Below are positions 40,724-53,045 of a stretch of 64,000 nt of DNA, in pieces. Both the position numbers and the translations under genes were made by a program. The DNA is taken from positions 2,555,078 to 2,619,077 of the forward strand of contig NZ_LMET01000001.1 in NCBI RefSeq assembly GCF_001426485.1, in the 5' to 3' direction. The stretch's first letter is position 1. Each line of letters opens with the position of its first letter. The notes beneath the pieces are model-generated. The model was not told where the DNA came from, ran no database searches, and saw only the letters and a list, made by a program, of their open reading frames with translations. Source of the stretch: Aeromicrobium sp. Root472D3. Lineage in GTDB: Bacteria; Actinomycetota; Actinomycetes; Propionibacteriales; Nocardioidaceae.

Positions 40724-41580
40724 TCCCGCCCCAGGTCGCGGTGGACGACCAGGGTGCGGACGCCGCGGGCGCGCAGGCGGTCGGCGAACGCCTCGGACAT
40801 CGCGACGCTGCGGTGGCGTCCGCCCGTGCAGCCGATCGCGATCGTCAGGAAGTGCTTGTCCTCGTTGAGGTAGCCGCCCGTGAGCAGCGCGACGAGCTTC
40901 TCGTACTGCTCGAGGAACTCCTCGGCCCGCGGCTGACCGAGCACGTACTCGCTGACGGGCTGGTCGAGCCCGCTGAGGGGCCGCAGGTCGTCGACCCAGA
41001 ACGGGTTGGGCAGGAACCGCAGGTCGGCGACCATGTCGGCGTCGATGGGGATGCCGTACTTGAAGCCGAACGACATGACGGACGCGCGCAGGCCCGAGTC
41101 GGCGTCCTCGAAGGCCGCGTTGATGCGCTGGCCCAGCTGGTGGACGTTGAGGGTCGTGGTGTCGACGACGATGTCGGCGCGCCCGCGGATGCGGCGCAGG
41201 AGCTCGCGCTCGCGGTCGAAGCCGTCCATCAGGCGTCCTTCGCGGCTGAGCGGGTGCGGCCTGCGGGCCGCCTCCTGCCGGCGCACCAGCACCTCGTCGG
41301 ACGCCTCGAGGTAGAGGATGCGCGACATCACGCCGACGTCGCGCAGCGACTCGAGCGCCTCGACCAGTCCCCCGAAGAACTCGCGCGACCGGGCGTCGAC
41401 CACGACGGCGAGCTTGTCGATGTCGTCGGAGGCGCTGATGGTCTGGACGGCCCCCGACAGCAGCTCGGGCGGGATGTTGTCGATGACGTAGTAGCCGAGC
41501 TTCTCGAGGACCTTCGCGGCCGTCCCGCGTCCGGCACCGGTCATGCCCGTCACGATGACGAACTGCCTGAGCTGGGACAT
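40720..41580 (-). CDS. rapZ: RapZ-like nucleotide-binding protein
   Basis: This 286-residue P-loop protein belongs to the RapZ/YvcJ family, which binds nucleotides and, in E. coli, RNA. The P-loop is GMTGAGRGT at residues 12-20, with Arg where many proteins have Lys. The C-terminal domain contains AIGCTGGRHRSVAMSE. The ATG directly follows the uvrC stop. Confidence 0.93.
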   Translation of the reverse strand: MSQLRQFVIVTGMTGAGRGTAAKVLEKLGYYVIDNIPPELLSGAVQTISASDDIDKLAVVVDARSREFFGGLVEALESLRDVGVMSRILYLEASDEVLVRRQEAARRPHPLSREGRLMDGFDRERELLRRIRGRADIVVDTTTLNVHQLGQRINAAFEDADSGLRASVMSFGFKYGIPIDADMVADLRFLPNPFWVDDLRPLSGLDQPVSEYVLGQPRAEEFLEQYEKLVALLTGGYLNEDKHFLTIAIGCTGGRHRSVAMSEAFADRLRARGVRTLVVHRDLGRE

Positions 41581-43521
41581 CTAGTCCTCCAAGATCTCGC
41601 CGGTCGCGGTGTTGACGGCCGGTGCGGCGTCGCCGGTCGCGAGCGCCTCCACGATGGATTGTGCCGTAGCCGCGCCGATGCCGGGTACCGTGGCGATCTC
41701 CTCGGCGCTGGCCGCCCGCAGCTTCTTGACCGAGCCGAACGACTTCAGCAGCGCCTTGCGCCGCGTCGGGCCCAGACCGGCCACGGGATCGAGCACGCTC
41801 TCGATCATCGACTTGCTGCGACGCCCGCGGTGGTGGGCGATCGCGAAGCGGTGCGCCTCGTCGCGCAGGTTCTGCAGCAGGTACAGGCCTTCGCTGTCGC
41901 GGGGCAGGATGACCGGGTCGTCGTCGTCGGGCAGCCACACCTCCTCGAGGCGCTTGGCCAGGCCGACCAGGGCCACGTCGGTGACGTCGAGCGCCTGCAT
42001 CGCGGCGTGGGCCGCGGCGACCTGCGGCGGTCCGCCGTCGACGACGACCAGGGCCGGCGTGTACGCGAAGCGCTTGGGCTTGCCGGTCTCGGGGTCGATG
42101 CCCGGCCCGTCGTCGTCGTTGTCCTCGCGCGCCTTGAGCAGCGCGGTGAAGCGACGCGTGATGACCTCGTGCATCGCGGCGACGTCGCTCTGCCCCTCGT
42201 TGCGGATCGTGAACCGCCGGTACTCGGACTTGCGGGGCAGCCCGTCCTCGAAGACGACCATCGACGCGACGGTCTCGGTGGCACCCAGGTTGGAGATGTC
42301 GTAGCACTCGATGCGCAGCGGAGCGGTCTGCAGGTCGAGCGCCGCCTGGATCTCCTCGAGCGCGAGGCTGCGGGCCGTCAGGTCGGACGACCGCTTCATC
42401 TTGTGGCGCATGAGCGACTGCTTGGCGTTCTGCTCGACGGTCTGCATCAGGGCGCGCTTGTCGCCGCGCTGCGGGACGCGGATCGTGACGGGCCCCTCGC
42501 GCCGCTCGCTGAGCAGGGCCGTGACGGTCGCCGAGTCGGCCGGCATCGCCGGCACCAGCACCTCGCGCGGCACGGCGGACGCCGAGGCGTCCTGGTAGAG
42601 CGTCATGAGGGCGCGCTGCACGAGCTCGGGGAACTCGGCCTCGTCGGCCTTCTCAGCGACCCAGCCGCGCTGGCCGCGGATGCGTCCGCCGCGCACGGAG
42701 AAGATCTGCACCGCGATCTCGAGCGGGTCGTCGACGAAGCCCAGGACGTCGGCGTCGGTGCCGTCGCCGAGGACGACGGTCTGCTTCTCGAGCACCCGGC
42801 GCAGGGCGCCGAGGTCGTCGCGCAGCTTGGCCGCGAGCTCGTACTCCTCGCGTCCGGACGCCTCGAGCATCTTGGTCTCGATGCGCTTGGTGAACCCGGA
42901 CGTCTGGCCGCCCATGAACGCCAGGAAGTCGTTGACGATCGCACGGTGCTGGTCGGGGCTGACCCGTCCGACGCACGGGGCGGCGCACTTGCCGATGTCG
43001 CCCAGCAGGCACGGGCGGCCGATCGCCTTCGACCGCCGGAACACCCCCGCCGAGCACGAGCGCATCGGGAACACCCGCAGCAGCGTGTCGACGGTGTCGC
43101 GGATGGCCCACGCGTGGCCGTAGGGGCCGAAGTAGCGGACGCCCTTGCGCTGCGCCCCCCGCATGACGGTGACCCGCGGGAACTCCTCGCCGACCGTGAC
43201 GGCCAGCCACGGGTACGACTTGTCGTCGCGGTACTTGACGTTGAAGCGCGGGTCGAACTCCTTGATCCAGGAGTACTCCAGCGCCAGGGCCTCGACCTCG
43301 GTGCTGACGACCGTCCACTCCACCGAGCTCGCGGTGCGCACCATCTGCTGCGTGCGGGGGTGCAGGTTGGAGATGTCCTGGAAGTACGAGCTGAGGCGGG
43401 GACGCAGCGACTTGGCCTTGCCGACGTAGACCACGCGTCGTTCGGCGTCGCGGAACTTGTAGACGCCCGGCTCCGTGGGGATCTCCCCCGGAGCCGGACG
43501 GTACGTCGTCGGATCTGCCAC
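41581..43521 (-). CDS. uvrC: Excinuclease ABC subunit C
   Basis: UvrC makes both incisions in nucleotide excision repair. The 646-residue protein has the GIY-YIG domain near residues 19-45 ([19 protein letters not shown]) and a UVR helix pair near 205-235. The RNase H-like half follows, with ECYDISNLG and VVDGG. Tandem helix-hairpin-helix motifs ([11 protein letters not shown]) are at the end. It lies 9 bases downstream of uvrA. Confidence 0.96.
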   Translation of the reverse strand: MADPTTYRPAPGEIPTEPGVYKFRDAERRVVYVGKAKSLRPRLSSYFQDISNLHPRTQQMVRTASSVEWTVVSTEVEALALEYSWIKEFDPRFNVKYRDDKSYPWLAVTVGEEFPRVTVMRGAQRKGVRYFGPYGHAWAIRDTVDTLLRVFPMRSCSAGVFRRSKAIGRPCLLGDIGKCAAPCVGRVSPDQHRAIVNDFLAFMGGQTSGFTKRIETKMLEASGREEYELAAKLRDDLGALRRVLEKQTVVLGDGTDADVLGFVDDPLEIAVQIFSVRGGRIRGQRGWVAEKADEAEFPELVQRALMTLYQDASASAVPREVLVPAMPADSATVTALLSERREGPVTIRVPQRGDKRALMQTVEQNAKQSLMRHKMKRSSDLTARSLALEEIQAALDLQTAPLRIECYDISNLGATETVASMVVFEDGLPRKSEYRRFTIRNEGQSDVAAMHEVITRRFTALLKAREDNDDDGPGIDPETGKPKRFAYTPALVVVDGGPPQVAAAHAAMQALDVTDVALVGLAKRLEEVWLPDDDDPVILPRDSEGLYLLQNLRDEAHRFAIAHHRGRRSKSMIESVLDPVAGLGPTRRKALLKSFGSVKKLRAASAEEIATVPGIGAATAQSIVEALATGDAAPAVNTATGEILED

Positions 43522-43530
43522 CGAGCCGGC

Positions 43531-46425
<2,895 letters not shown>

Positions 46426-46451
46426 TGGCTCCCCTGAAAAGTTGTGGATGC

Positions 46452-46480
46452 AGGGCAGAGTTCTGCCCTCGGTCATGGTA
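46452..46480 (-). promoter_or_regulatory. uvrA promoter with perfect palindrome at the start site
   Basis: On the minus strand a TACCAT -10 box lies at 46475-46480. Six bases later begins AGGGCAGA-2-TCTGCCCT (46452-46469), a perfect 8-bp-arm palindrome at the predicted transcription start. It may be an operator or an RNA hairpin and does not match the LexA consensus. Confidence 0.45.
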
Positions 46481-46572
46481 ACGACGGCCCCCGACAGTTT
46501 CTTTCCGCGGAGCGGGTCGGGCTTCTCACACGTCCCCCGGTTGCGGCGGCGGCGCGGCGCCGCGTGCTCTGG

Positions 46573-46585
46573 CAGGCTGTGACCC
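46573..46585 (+). promoter_or_regulatory. Possible leaderless promoter of the MBL-fold gene
   Basis: CAGGCT, a weaker -10, is followed by 7 bases and ATG 46586. Confidence 0.35.
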
Positions 46586-47239
46586 ATGACCTACACCGGA
46601 GAAGTCGAGGTCGGCGGTCCCGCCGACGTGCAGTCCGCGGGCGACCTGCAGATCACCAAGGTCGCCGTCGGCGAGATGAACAACAACGCGTACCTGCTGC
46701 GGTGCACGCTGACCGGCGAGCAGGTGCTGGTGGACGCCGCCAACGAGGCCGACCGTCTGCTCGAGCTGGTCGGCGGCGACGGCCTGGCCCGCGTCGTCAC
46801 GACCCACCGCCACGGCGACCACTGGCAGGCCCTCGAGACCGTGGTCGAGCGCACCGGCGCCGAGACCGTCGCCGGCGAGCGCGACGCCGACGAGCTGCCC
46901 GTGCCCGTCGACGTCCGCGTGCAGACCGGCGCGCGGGTGCGCGTCGGGTCGTGCGAGCTCGAGGTCGTCGAGATCGTCGGCCACACCCCCGGCTCGATCG
47001 CCCTCGCGTACGACGACCCCGACGGCATCGTGCACCTCTTCACGGGCGACTCGCTGTTCCCCGGCGGCGTCGGCAAGACCTGGTCGCCCGAGGACTTCGC
47101 GACGCTGGTCGACGAGGTCGAGTCCAAGATCTTCGGCGCCTACCCCGACGACACCCGCGTGTACCCGGGCCACGGGCACGACACGACGCTCGGCGTCGAG
47201 CGTCCGCACCTCGCGGAGTGGCGCTCCCGCGGGTGGTGA
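46586..47239 (+). CDS. MBL-fold metallohydrolase
   Basis: This 217-residue protein has the metallo-beta-lactamase fold with HRHGDH at residues 74-79 as the di-metal site. [18 protein letters not shown] and a C-terminal PGHGHDT supply further ligands. The pattern is that of glyoxalase II-like hydrolases. It is divergent from uvrA, an arrangement I recall for Rv1637c and uvrA of M. tuberculosis. The substrate is unknown. Confidence 0.88.
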   Translation: MTYTGEVEVGGPADVQSAGDLQITKVAVGEMNNNAYLLRCTLTGEQVLVDAANEADRLLELVGGDGLARVVTTHRHGDHWQALETVVERTGAETVAGERDADELPVPVDVRVQTGARVRVGSCELEVVEIVGHTPGSIALAYDDPDGIVHLFTGDSLFPGGVGKTWSPEDFATLVDEVESKIFGAYPDDTRVYPGHGHDTTLGVERPHLAEWRSRGW

Positions 47240-47249
47240 CGGCGGTCCC

Positions 47250-47678
47250 GTGAGCGGGTGGTGGCAGGTGCTGCCGGCCCTCGCGGCCGCCATCGCCGTG
47301 ACGTGGGCGGTGCTGGTCGCGACGCTCTACGTGGTCGGACGACGCCACGACGACCCAGTGCGGCTGCGCGACGCGCTGCGCCTGATGCCCGACCTCGTGC
47401 GTCTGCTGCGCCGGCTGGCGTCGGACGCCTCGCTCCCCCGCGGCGTGCGGCTGCGCGTCGTCCTGCTGGGGCTGTACCTGGCGATGCCGATCGACCTCGT
47501 GCCGGACGTGATCCCCGTCGTGGGGTACGTCGACGACGTCCTGGTCGTGATCCTGGTGCTGCGGTCGGTGACGCGCCGGGCCGGGCCGCAGGCGCTCGAC
47601 CGGCACTGGCCCGGCACGCGCGAGGGCCTGCGCGCCCTGCGCTCGCTGGCCGGGCTCGCCCCGGACGCCCCCACATGA
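47250..47678 (+). CDS. YkvA-like DUF1232 membrane protein
   Basis: This 142-residue protein has an N-terminal membrane helix (residues 8-29) and the DUF1232 block LAMPIDLVPDVIPVVGYVDD near residues 77-97. The function of the family is not known. GTG 47250 follows the MBL gene by 10 bases, so they are probably cotranscribed. Confidence 0.8.
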   Translation: MSGWWQVLPALAAAIAVTWAVLVATLYVVGRRHDDPVRLRDALRLMPDLVRLLRRLASDASLPRGVRLRVVLLGLYLAMPIDLVPDVIPVVGYVDDVLVVILVLRSVTRRAGPQALDRHWPGTREGLRALRSLAGLAPDAPT

Positions 47679-47691
47679 CCGCCCGCTGCGC

Positions 47692-47703
47692 CACACTGGT
47701 GCC
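47692..47703 (+). promoter_or_regulatory. Possible leaderless promoter of the 109-residue protein gene
   Basis: CACACT is followed by 6 bases and GTG 47704. The same -10 hexamer is seen at sufR. Confidence 0.4.
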
Positions 47704-48033
47704 GTGCTGCTCGCCATCGTCCTCGCCGTCCTCGCCGTGCTCGCCCTGTCGCTGTGGTCGCTGGTGCAGGCCGAGCGCCTGCGGCCCGTCAGGGCCGTGC
47801 TCTCGATGGCGGTCGCGATGGTCGCGATCGGCGCGTGGCTGATCACGGCGTGCGGTGTCGAGAGTCTCGACGTCGGCTACGGCTACGTCGCCAGCGGCGG
47901 GCCGCTGCCGACCCTGATCGTCGCGAGCCGGCCCCAGCTGGTCGGCGCCGCGCTCGTCTGGGGCGCCTCGATGCTCGTGGCCGGGGTCGTGGGCCGACAC
48001 CTCACGAGGCGATCCACGCGCACCGCAGACTGA
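47704..48033 (+). CDS. Small membrane protein of unknown function
   Basis: This 109-residue protein has three hydrophobic segments, near residues 2-20, 32-52 and 78-98, and a basic tail. No motif was recognised. GTG 47704 is set by the -10 spacing. Confidence 0.55.
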   Translation: MLLAIVLAVLAVLALSLWSLVQAERLRPVRAVLSMAVAMVAIGAWLITACGVESLDVGYGYVASGGPLPTLIVASRPQLVGAALVWGASMLVAGVVGRHLTRRSTRTAD

Positions 48034-48048
48034 CGGCACGAGCGGACG

Positions 48049-48330
48049 TCACTGCCGGGGCTTGAGCTTGCTGGCCGGCAGCCACGCGATCTGCGAGGCG
48101 TCGCTGTGCCGCTGCGTGCGGCTCGGGACGACGTAGACGACCTGCGCCTCGTAGCCGTCGGACGTGCGCCGCCAGCCCAGGACGAGCCCCGGGTACTCCT
48201 GCGCGACCTGCGTCGTGAGGTTCGAGAGGTTGACCCAGACGTGGTAGACCGGCGGGGGCTGCGGCACCTCGATCGCGTACGGGTCGGCGGCGGCGAGCGG
48301 TCGTCCGTCGATCGAGCCGTTGGGGTTCAC
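48049..48330 (-). CDS. Small soluble protein of unknown function
   Basis: This 93-residue protein begins MNPNGSIDGRPLAAADPYAIEVP. It is rich in aromatic residues in its middle (YHVWVNLSN, LVLGWRR), suggesting a compact beta fold. No family was recognised. GTG 48330 is supported by TATCCT 6 bases upstream. Confidence 0.55.
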   Translation of the reverse strand: MNPNGSIDGRPLAAADPYAIEVPQPPPVYHVWVNLSNLTTQVAQEYPGLVLGWRRTSDGYEAQVVYVVPSRTQRHSDASQIAWLPASKLKPRQ

Positions 48331-48342
48331 CCCCGCAGGATA
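48331..48342 (-). promoter_or_regulatory. Leaderless promoter of the 93-residue protein gene
   Basis: On the minus strand TATCCT is followed by 6 bases and GTG 48330. Confidence 0.45.
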
Positions 48343-48362
48343 CGTCGATTCGAACAGGTGTT

Positions 48363-48656
48363 CTAGTCCGCCCCCGACCTCTCCGTCACGGCGCACGGCG
48401 AGGTGCTGCCGGTGCACCGAGCCGTGAACCCGTCGGGCAGCCGGGGCGCGGTCGACGGGGAGGCGAACGGCGGCTCGTCCCGCCACGGCCCCTGCTCGAT
48501 CGTGACCTCGGGCACGGGCAACGGCGTCGTGGTGCGCGGGAACGGCACCACCTCGGCCACCCGCCGGGCATCGGCCACGTCGTCGTCCGAGGCGATCTGC
48601 ACCCCCGCCCCGACGCACGCGGCCACCGCTGCGGCGGCGAGGACGAGACGTCTCAT
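48363..48656 (-). CDS. Small secreted protein of unknown function
   Basis: This 97-residue protein starts with a signal peptide (MRRLVLAAAAVAACVGAG). A Pro- and Thr-rich linker follows, and the end carries a Cys pair (RCTGSTSPC) likely to form a disulfide. ATG 48656 is preferred over one six codons upstream because CAGAAT lies 6 bases before it. It is divergent from the lipoprotein-like gene at 48730. Confidence 0.55.
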   Translation of the reverse strand: MRRLVLAAAAVAACVGAGVQIASDDDVADARRVAEVVPFPRTTTPLPVPEVTIEQGPWRDEPPFASPSTAPRLPDGFTARCTGSTSPCAVTERSGAD

Positions 48657-48668
48657 GCCCGCATTCTG
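48657..48668 (-). promoter_or_regulatory. Possible leaderless promoter of the secreted protein gene
   Basis: On the minus strand CAGAAT is followed by 6 bases and ATG 48656. Confidence 0.35.
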
Positions 48669-48717
48669 CCCCACCGCGCCGGCGCTCGTCTCGAGTAGCG
48701 GATCGACGCCCAGCGCC

Positions 48718-48729
48718 TACCGTGGTGGC
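48718..48729 (+). promoter_or_regulatory. Leaderless promoter of the lipoprotein-like gene
   Basis: TACCGT is followed by 6 bases and ATG 48730. Confidence 0.5.
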
Positions 48730-49146
48730 ATGAAGCTCATCGGCCCGGTCGCGCTCGCCGTCGTGCTCGCCGTCGCGCCGGCGGCCTGCAGCGGCTCGTC
48801 CGACTCGTCCGACGGCGGCACGCCCCGGCTCTCGGCCGCCGAGGCGATGGACGCCACCTGCACCGAGGTGCGGGCCGGCATCGACGAGTTCAACCGCGAG
48901 GACTACGCCGGGACCGTCGAGCACTTCGCCAAGGCCAAGGTGCCGGCGAAGGTCTACGCCAAGGTCAACGAGGAGCCGGAGGCCGACGCCCTGCTCGACG
49001 CCGTCGAGTACTACGCGAACCTCGCCCCGGAGAACTATCCCGAGGCCGCGCGCAGCTCGGAGAGCTTCGCCCGCAACAAGGTCATCACCCTCGAGCAGTG
49101 CGCCTCGGACGAGCCGATCGACGCGACGCCCGGCACCCCCGTCTAG
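48730..49146 (+). CDS. Probable secreted or lipid-anchored protein
   Basis: This 138-residue protein has an N-terminal export signal ending APAAC, then a Ser- and Gly-rich linker and a helical domain with two further Cys. The site resembles a lipobox but has Pro at -3 where Leu or Val is usual, so lipid attachment is uncertain. The stop TAG shares the CTAG at 49143-49146 with the convergent membrane protein gene. Confidence 0.65.
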   Translation: MKLIGPVALAVVLAVAPAACSGSSDSSDGGTPRLSAAEAMDATCTEVRAGIDEFNREDYAGTVEHFAKAKVPAKVYAKVNEEPEADALLDAVEYYANLAPENYPEAARSSESFARNKVITLEQCASDEPIDATPGTPV

Positions 49147-50135
49147 GACGACTCGCGGGTCAGCGACACGTACACCGCGTTGACGGCCACGGCCTGCTCG
49201 AGCTCGGTCGAGACGCCGGCGAAGAACTGCGACCGGTAGGTCTCGTCGGTCACGGCGTAGACCGTGAAGTAGAGGCCCGCGAACGCCGAGAGGAACACCG
49301 AGACCTGCCACAGGTCGTTGGTGACGGGGATCAACCGCCCGAGCGACGACGGCAGCCGGGTGACGGGCTCCCCCGTCCAGGCCTCGACCGTCGAGTCGGG
49401 GATCGTCAGCGAGCCGAACACGACGAAGAACGCGAACAGGCCGAGGCTCAGCAGCAGCACCTGGACCGCCTGGTTGAATAGCAGCACCAGGACGAGGTTG
49501 GCCCGCGCGAACCGGGGCAGGTCGGGCGGAACCGCGGCCACGAGGCGCGACGCCTCCTCGGCCGGCGTGCCCGCGCAGCACTCGACGACGCGCGGCCCGA
49601 CGACCTCGCGCTCGACCTCGCGCACCTCCTCCGGCAGCCGGACGAGCAGGAACACCGCGGCGATGACCGCGAAGAAGCCGACCGCGATCCACAGCACGTG
49701 GCGTGGCATCAGCGCCGCGACCTGCCAGACCTCGGCGTTGATGAACAGGAACGTCACGGCGAGCAGCAGCAGCGGCAGCGCGCGGGTCAGCAGCGGGAAC
49801 ATCAGCCCCAGCGAGCTGAACGTGCGCCGCACGGCCCATCGCATCATCGTGCCCATCCGCAGCAGACGACCCGCGAACAGGCCCAGCAGCGCCAGGAAGA
49901 CCAGCAGGCCGACGGCCGTGCCGAGCGAGCCGCGGTCGGCCCAGGCCGCGCCGACCAGGAGACCCGCCGCGACCGAGACACCCACGATCAGGACGATGAC
50001 GGCGACGATGCGCTTGCTCGACAGCCACCCCTCGACGGTGTCGGCGCGGTCGCCCGTGAAGTACGGCAGGCCGTGGTCGTCGAACCACGCCTCGATGTGC
50101 TCGACGGTGCGGGCATCGGGCCGGGGGGCGGGCAC
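49143..50135 (-). CDS. Multi-pass membrane protein downstream of a P450
   Basis: This protein of about 330 residues has a short cytoplasmic start (VEHIEAWFDDHGLPYF) and six or more hydrophobic segments. Two are near residues 50-70 and 75-95, and the last are near 235-300. A polar loop with EVREVEREVVGPRVVECCAGTP sits in the middle. I do not recognise the family. GTG 50135 is 2 bases after the P450 stop, so the two are probably one operon. Confidence 0.6.
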   Translation of the reverse strand: MPAPRPDARTVEHIEAWFDDHGLPYFTGDRADTVEGWLSSKRIVAVIVLIVGVSVAAGLLVGAAWADRGSLGTAVGLLVFLALLGLFAGRLLRMGTMMRWAVRRTFSSLGLMFPLLTRALPLLLLAVTFLFINAEVWQVAALMPRHVLWIAVGFFAVIAAVFLLVRLPEEVREVEREVVGPRVVECCAGTPAEEASRLVAAVPPDLPRFARANLVLVLLFNQAVQVLLLSLGLFAFFVVFGSLTIPDSTVEAWTGEPVTRLPSSLGRLIPVTNDLWQVSVFLSAFAGLYFTVYAVTDETYRSQFFAGVSTELEQAVAVNAVYVSLTRESS

Positions 50136-50137
50136 GG

Positions 50138-51418
50138 TCAGAAGGTGACGGGGAGCTCGTCGACGCCGAACACGAACGACAGCTGGCGGAACGTCAGCTC
50201 CTCCTGCGGGCGGGCGAGCGCCAGGTCCGGGAAGCGCTGGAACAGCTTCGGCAGCGCGATCCGCAGCTCCATGCGGGCCAGCTCGGCACCGATGCAGCGG
50301 TGGATGCCGTGCCCGAACGCCAGGTGCCCGGACGACGGGACGCGCGCGGGATCGAACTCGTCGGGACGGTCGCCGGCGACGTCCGGGTCGCGGTTGGCGC
50401 CGTTGAGCGAGGCGAGGATGACGTCGCCGGCCTTGATCTTCTGGCCGAACAGCTCCATGTCGTGCTTGGCGAAGCGCGGGAACGCGACCTGGACGACCGA
50501 CAGGTAGCGCAGCAGCTCCTCGACGACCCGGTCGACGTCCTCGGGCGAGCCGCTGCGGACGAGCTCGGCGTAGGCCGGGTCGCGCAGCAGGACGATCGTG
50601 CCGAGCGCGATCATGCCGGCCGTGGTCTCGAAGCCGCCCGTGAAGATGCCGTCGGCCAGGCCCGCGAGGTCGAAGTCGCTGATCGTGTCGCCCTCGTCGC
50701 GGATGATCTGGCCGAGCAGGCCCGGGCCGGGCTCCTTGCGCTGACGGGCCACGGCCTCGAACAGGAACTTGCGCTGGTCGGACACCGCGCCGAAGGCCGC
50801 CGCGCCGCCGTTCGTGGCGTCGAAGCGGTCGCTGCCGAGCTTGGCGAAGGCCTGGCTGTCGGCGTAGTCGAGCCCCAGCAGCGCACAGATGGTCTGGAAC
50901 GGGATCGGGAACGCGACCGCGGTGCACAGGTCGGCCCCCTGGCCGGCGGCCTCGAGCGCATCGAGCTGCGCGTCGACGAAGTCGCTGATCATGGGCTCGA
51001 GACGCGCGAGGCGGCGCATCGTGAACTCCGGCGTGACGATCTTGCGCAGGCGGGTGTGCAGCGGCGGGTCGGTGAAGCCGAGCCCGCCGATGTCGTCGGC
51101 CGTCGCCGGTCCGTCACCGTGGAACAGGTGCCGGATGTCGTTGCTGTAGCTGTCGCGATCGGTCAGGATCGTGCGCGCCTCGTCGTGGCCCGTCACGAGG
51201 TAGGCCGTGAACGTGAACGGCAGCTCGAGCTTGTGCATCGGCTCGGTCGCGCGCCACCGCGCGATCTCGGGCAGGGCGTCCATACCGTCGCGCTGCAGAG
51301 GGATCTTGGTCTGATCGGGGATGAACGACAGCGCGCTGAGGTCGATGCCGTTCTTCTGGATGCGTTTGACGAGCATCCGACCGACCCAACGGCGCACTCT
51401 TCCCTTGACGTCGATCAC
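50138..51418 (-). CDS. Cytochrome P450
   Basis: This 426-residue monooxygenase has the heme-binding motif FGHGIHRCIG with ligand C375. The oxygen-binding I-helix motif is GGFETTAG, near residue 255, and the ExxR motif is EELLRY. GFTDPPLHTRLRK is a usual block for bacterial P450s. No ferredoxin or reductase gene is adjacent, so redox partners must come from elsewhere. The substrate is unknown. GTG 51418 has TAGTTT 6 bases upstream. Confidence 0.92.
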   Translation of the reverse strand: MIDVKGRVRRWVGRMLVKRIQKNGIDLSALSFIPDQTKIPLQRDGMDALPEIARWRATEPMHKLELPFTFTAYLVTGHDEARTILTDRDSYSNDIRHLFHGDGPATADDIGGLGFTDPPLHTRLRKIVTPEFTMRRLARLEPMISDFVDAQLDALEAAGQGADLCTAVAFPIPFQTICALLGLDYADSQAFAKLGSDRFDATNGGAAAFGAVSDQRKFLFEAVARQRKEPGPGLLGQIIRDEGDTISDFDLAGLADGIFTGGFETTAGMIALGTIVLLRDPAYAELVRSGSPEDVDRVVEELLRYLSVVQVAFPRFAKHDMELFGQKIKAGDVILASLNGANRDPDVAGDRPDEFDPARVPSSGHLAFGHGIHRCIGAELARMELRIALPKLFQRFPDLALARPQEELTFRQLSFVFGVDELPVTF

Positions 51419-51430
51419 GTGAAGAAACTA
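51419..51430 (-). promoter_or_regulatory. Leaderless promoter of the P450 gene
   Basis: On the minus strand TAGTTT is followed by 6 bases and GTG 51418. Confidence 0.45.
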
Positions 51431-51515
51431 CACGTCACGCTTGCAGGTTCGCGCCAGCCGGTAGAGGGTGTCACGAAAGCGATGCCCACAGGCACGCACT
51501 TTCGATGGGGGCTGC

Positions 51516-52970
51516 ATGACGACCGACACCGCGAATGCCGAGCGACCGACCGAGCTGAAACGGGTCATGGGGCCCAAGCTCCTCCTGCTGTTCATCGTCG
51601 GCGACATCCTGGGAGCCGGGATCTACGCCGTCACGGGGCAGATGGCGGGGCAGGTGGGAGGCATCGTCTGGCTGCCGTTCCTCCTGGCGTTCGTCGTCGC
51701 CACGATGACGGCGCTGTCGTACCTCGAGCTGGTCACGAAGTACCCGCAGGCCGCGGGTGCCGCCCTCTACGCCCACAAGGCGTTCGGTGTGCACTTCATC
51801 ACGTTCCTGGTCGCGTTCGCCGTGGTCTGCTCGGGCATCACGAGCGCCTCGACGTCCGCCAAGACGCTCGCCGACAACTTCTCGGGCGGCCTGGAGATCA
51901 ACGGCTGGATCGACAGCGCGCTGACGCCCGGTGCCATCACGGCCATCGCGATGGGCTTCATGGTCCTGCTGGCGCTGATCAACCTGCGCGGCGTCGGCGA
52001 GAGCGTCAAGTTCAACGTCGTCCTGACGCTCGTCGAGGTCGCGGCCCTGACGATCGTGATCGGCGTCGGCTTCTACGTCATCGGCCGCGGTGACGCCGAC
52101 ATGTCCGAGCTCGTGCAGTTCAGCGACTACGGCGACCGGGGCATGTTCCTGGCCGTCACGGCGGCGACGTCGATCGCGTTCTTCGCGATGGTGGGCTTCG
52201 AGGACGCCGTCAACATGGTCGAGGAGGTCGAGGAGCCCGAGAAGATCTTCCCCCGGACGATGCTGACGGGCCTCGGCATCGCGGTCATCATGTACATGTT
52301 CGTCGCCGTCTCGGTCGTCAGCGTGCTGACGGCACCCGAGCTCAAGACGATCGCCGACTCCGAGGGGCGCGCGCTGCTCGAGGTCGTCTCGAAGGGTGCA
52401 CCCGACTTCCCGATCGACAAGGTGTTCCCGTTCCTCGCGGTGTTCGCGGTCGCCAACACGGCGCTCATCAACATGCTGATGGCCAGCCGCCTGCTGTACG
52501 GCATGTCGCGCCAGCGCGTGCTGCCCAAGCAGCTCGGAGCCGTGCTGCCCGGGCGTCGCACGCCGTGGGCCGCGATCCTGTTCTCGACGCTCATGGCGCT
52601 CGGCCTGATCTTCTACGTGACGCGCGATCCCGACAGCAACGTCGTGGCCAACCTGTCGAACGTCACGTCGCTGCTGCTGCTGTGCGTGTTCGCGGTCGTC
52701 AACATCGCGTGCGTCGTCCTGCGCCGTCGCCGCGACCCCGACGCGAAGACGTCGTTCCGCTCCCCCGGCCCCCTGCCGGCCGTCGCGGCCGTCCTGTGCC
52801 TCTTCCTGGCCGGCCCGTGGGTCGACCGCGACGGCGCGGTGTACGAGATCGCAGGCGTCCTGATGCTGATCGGTGTGGCGCTGTGGGCCCTCACGCTGCT
52901 GGTCAACAGGGCCACCGGCACCGGCACCGGCGACCTCGGGGAGCTCACCGACGACGTCGAGGTCGAGTAG
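51516..52970 (+). CDS. APC-family amino acid permease
   Basis: This 484-residue protein has about twelve to thirteen membrane segments. The first helix contains GDILGAGIYAVTG, the glycine-rich substrate-binding motif of the APC superfamily. FFAMVGFEDAVNMVEEVEEPEK is the conserved sixth-helix region. It probably imports an amino acid or amine. ATG 51516 follows GGGGG at 4 bases. The acidic tail ends DDVEVE. Confidence 0.88.
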   Translation: MTTDTANAERPTELKRVMGPKLLLLFIVGDILGAGIYAVTGQMAGQVGGIVWLPFLLAFVVATMTALSYLELVTKYPQAAGAALYAHKAFGVHFITFLVAFAVVCSGITSASTSAKTLADNFSGGLEINGWIDSALTPGAITAIAMGFMVLLALINLRGVGESVKFNVVLTLVEVAALTIVIGVGFYVIGRGDADMSELVQFSDYGDRGMFLAVTAATSIAFFAMVGFEDAVNMVEEVEEPEKIFPRTMLTGLGIAVIMYMFVAVSVVSVLTAPELKTIADSEGRALLEVVSKGAPDFPIDKVFPFLAVFAVANTALINMLMASRLLYGMSRQRVLPKQLGAVLPGRRTPWAAILFSTLMALGLIFYVTRDPDSNVVANLSNVTSLLLLCVFAVVNIACVVLRRRRDPDAKTSFRSPGPLPAVAAVLCLFLAGPWVDRDGAVYEIAGVLMLIGVALWALTLLVNRATGTGTGDLGELTDDVEVE

Positions 52971-52984
52971 ACCCCGACACGACG

Positions 52985-53022
52985 ACGAACGGCCGGCCCC
53001 CGCGAGGGGACCGGCCGTTCGT
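52985..53022. terminator. Bidirectional terminator between the permease and TerC genes
   Basis: Outer arms ACGAACGGCCGG and CCGGCCGTTCGT pair perfectly over 12 bp. An inner CCCC/GGGG stem with a small bulge extends the hairpin. It lies between convergent stop codons. Confidence 0.7.
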
Positions 53023-53045
53023 GCGTTCGCCTCGGGCGACGAGGA

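Noticed and set aside
46426-46585. A LexA/SOS box in the uvrA-MBL intergenic region
   Set aside because: The palindrome there (AGGGCAGA/TCTGCCCT) does not match the actinobacterial GAAC-N4-GTTC form.
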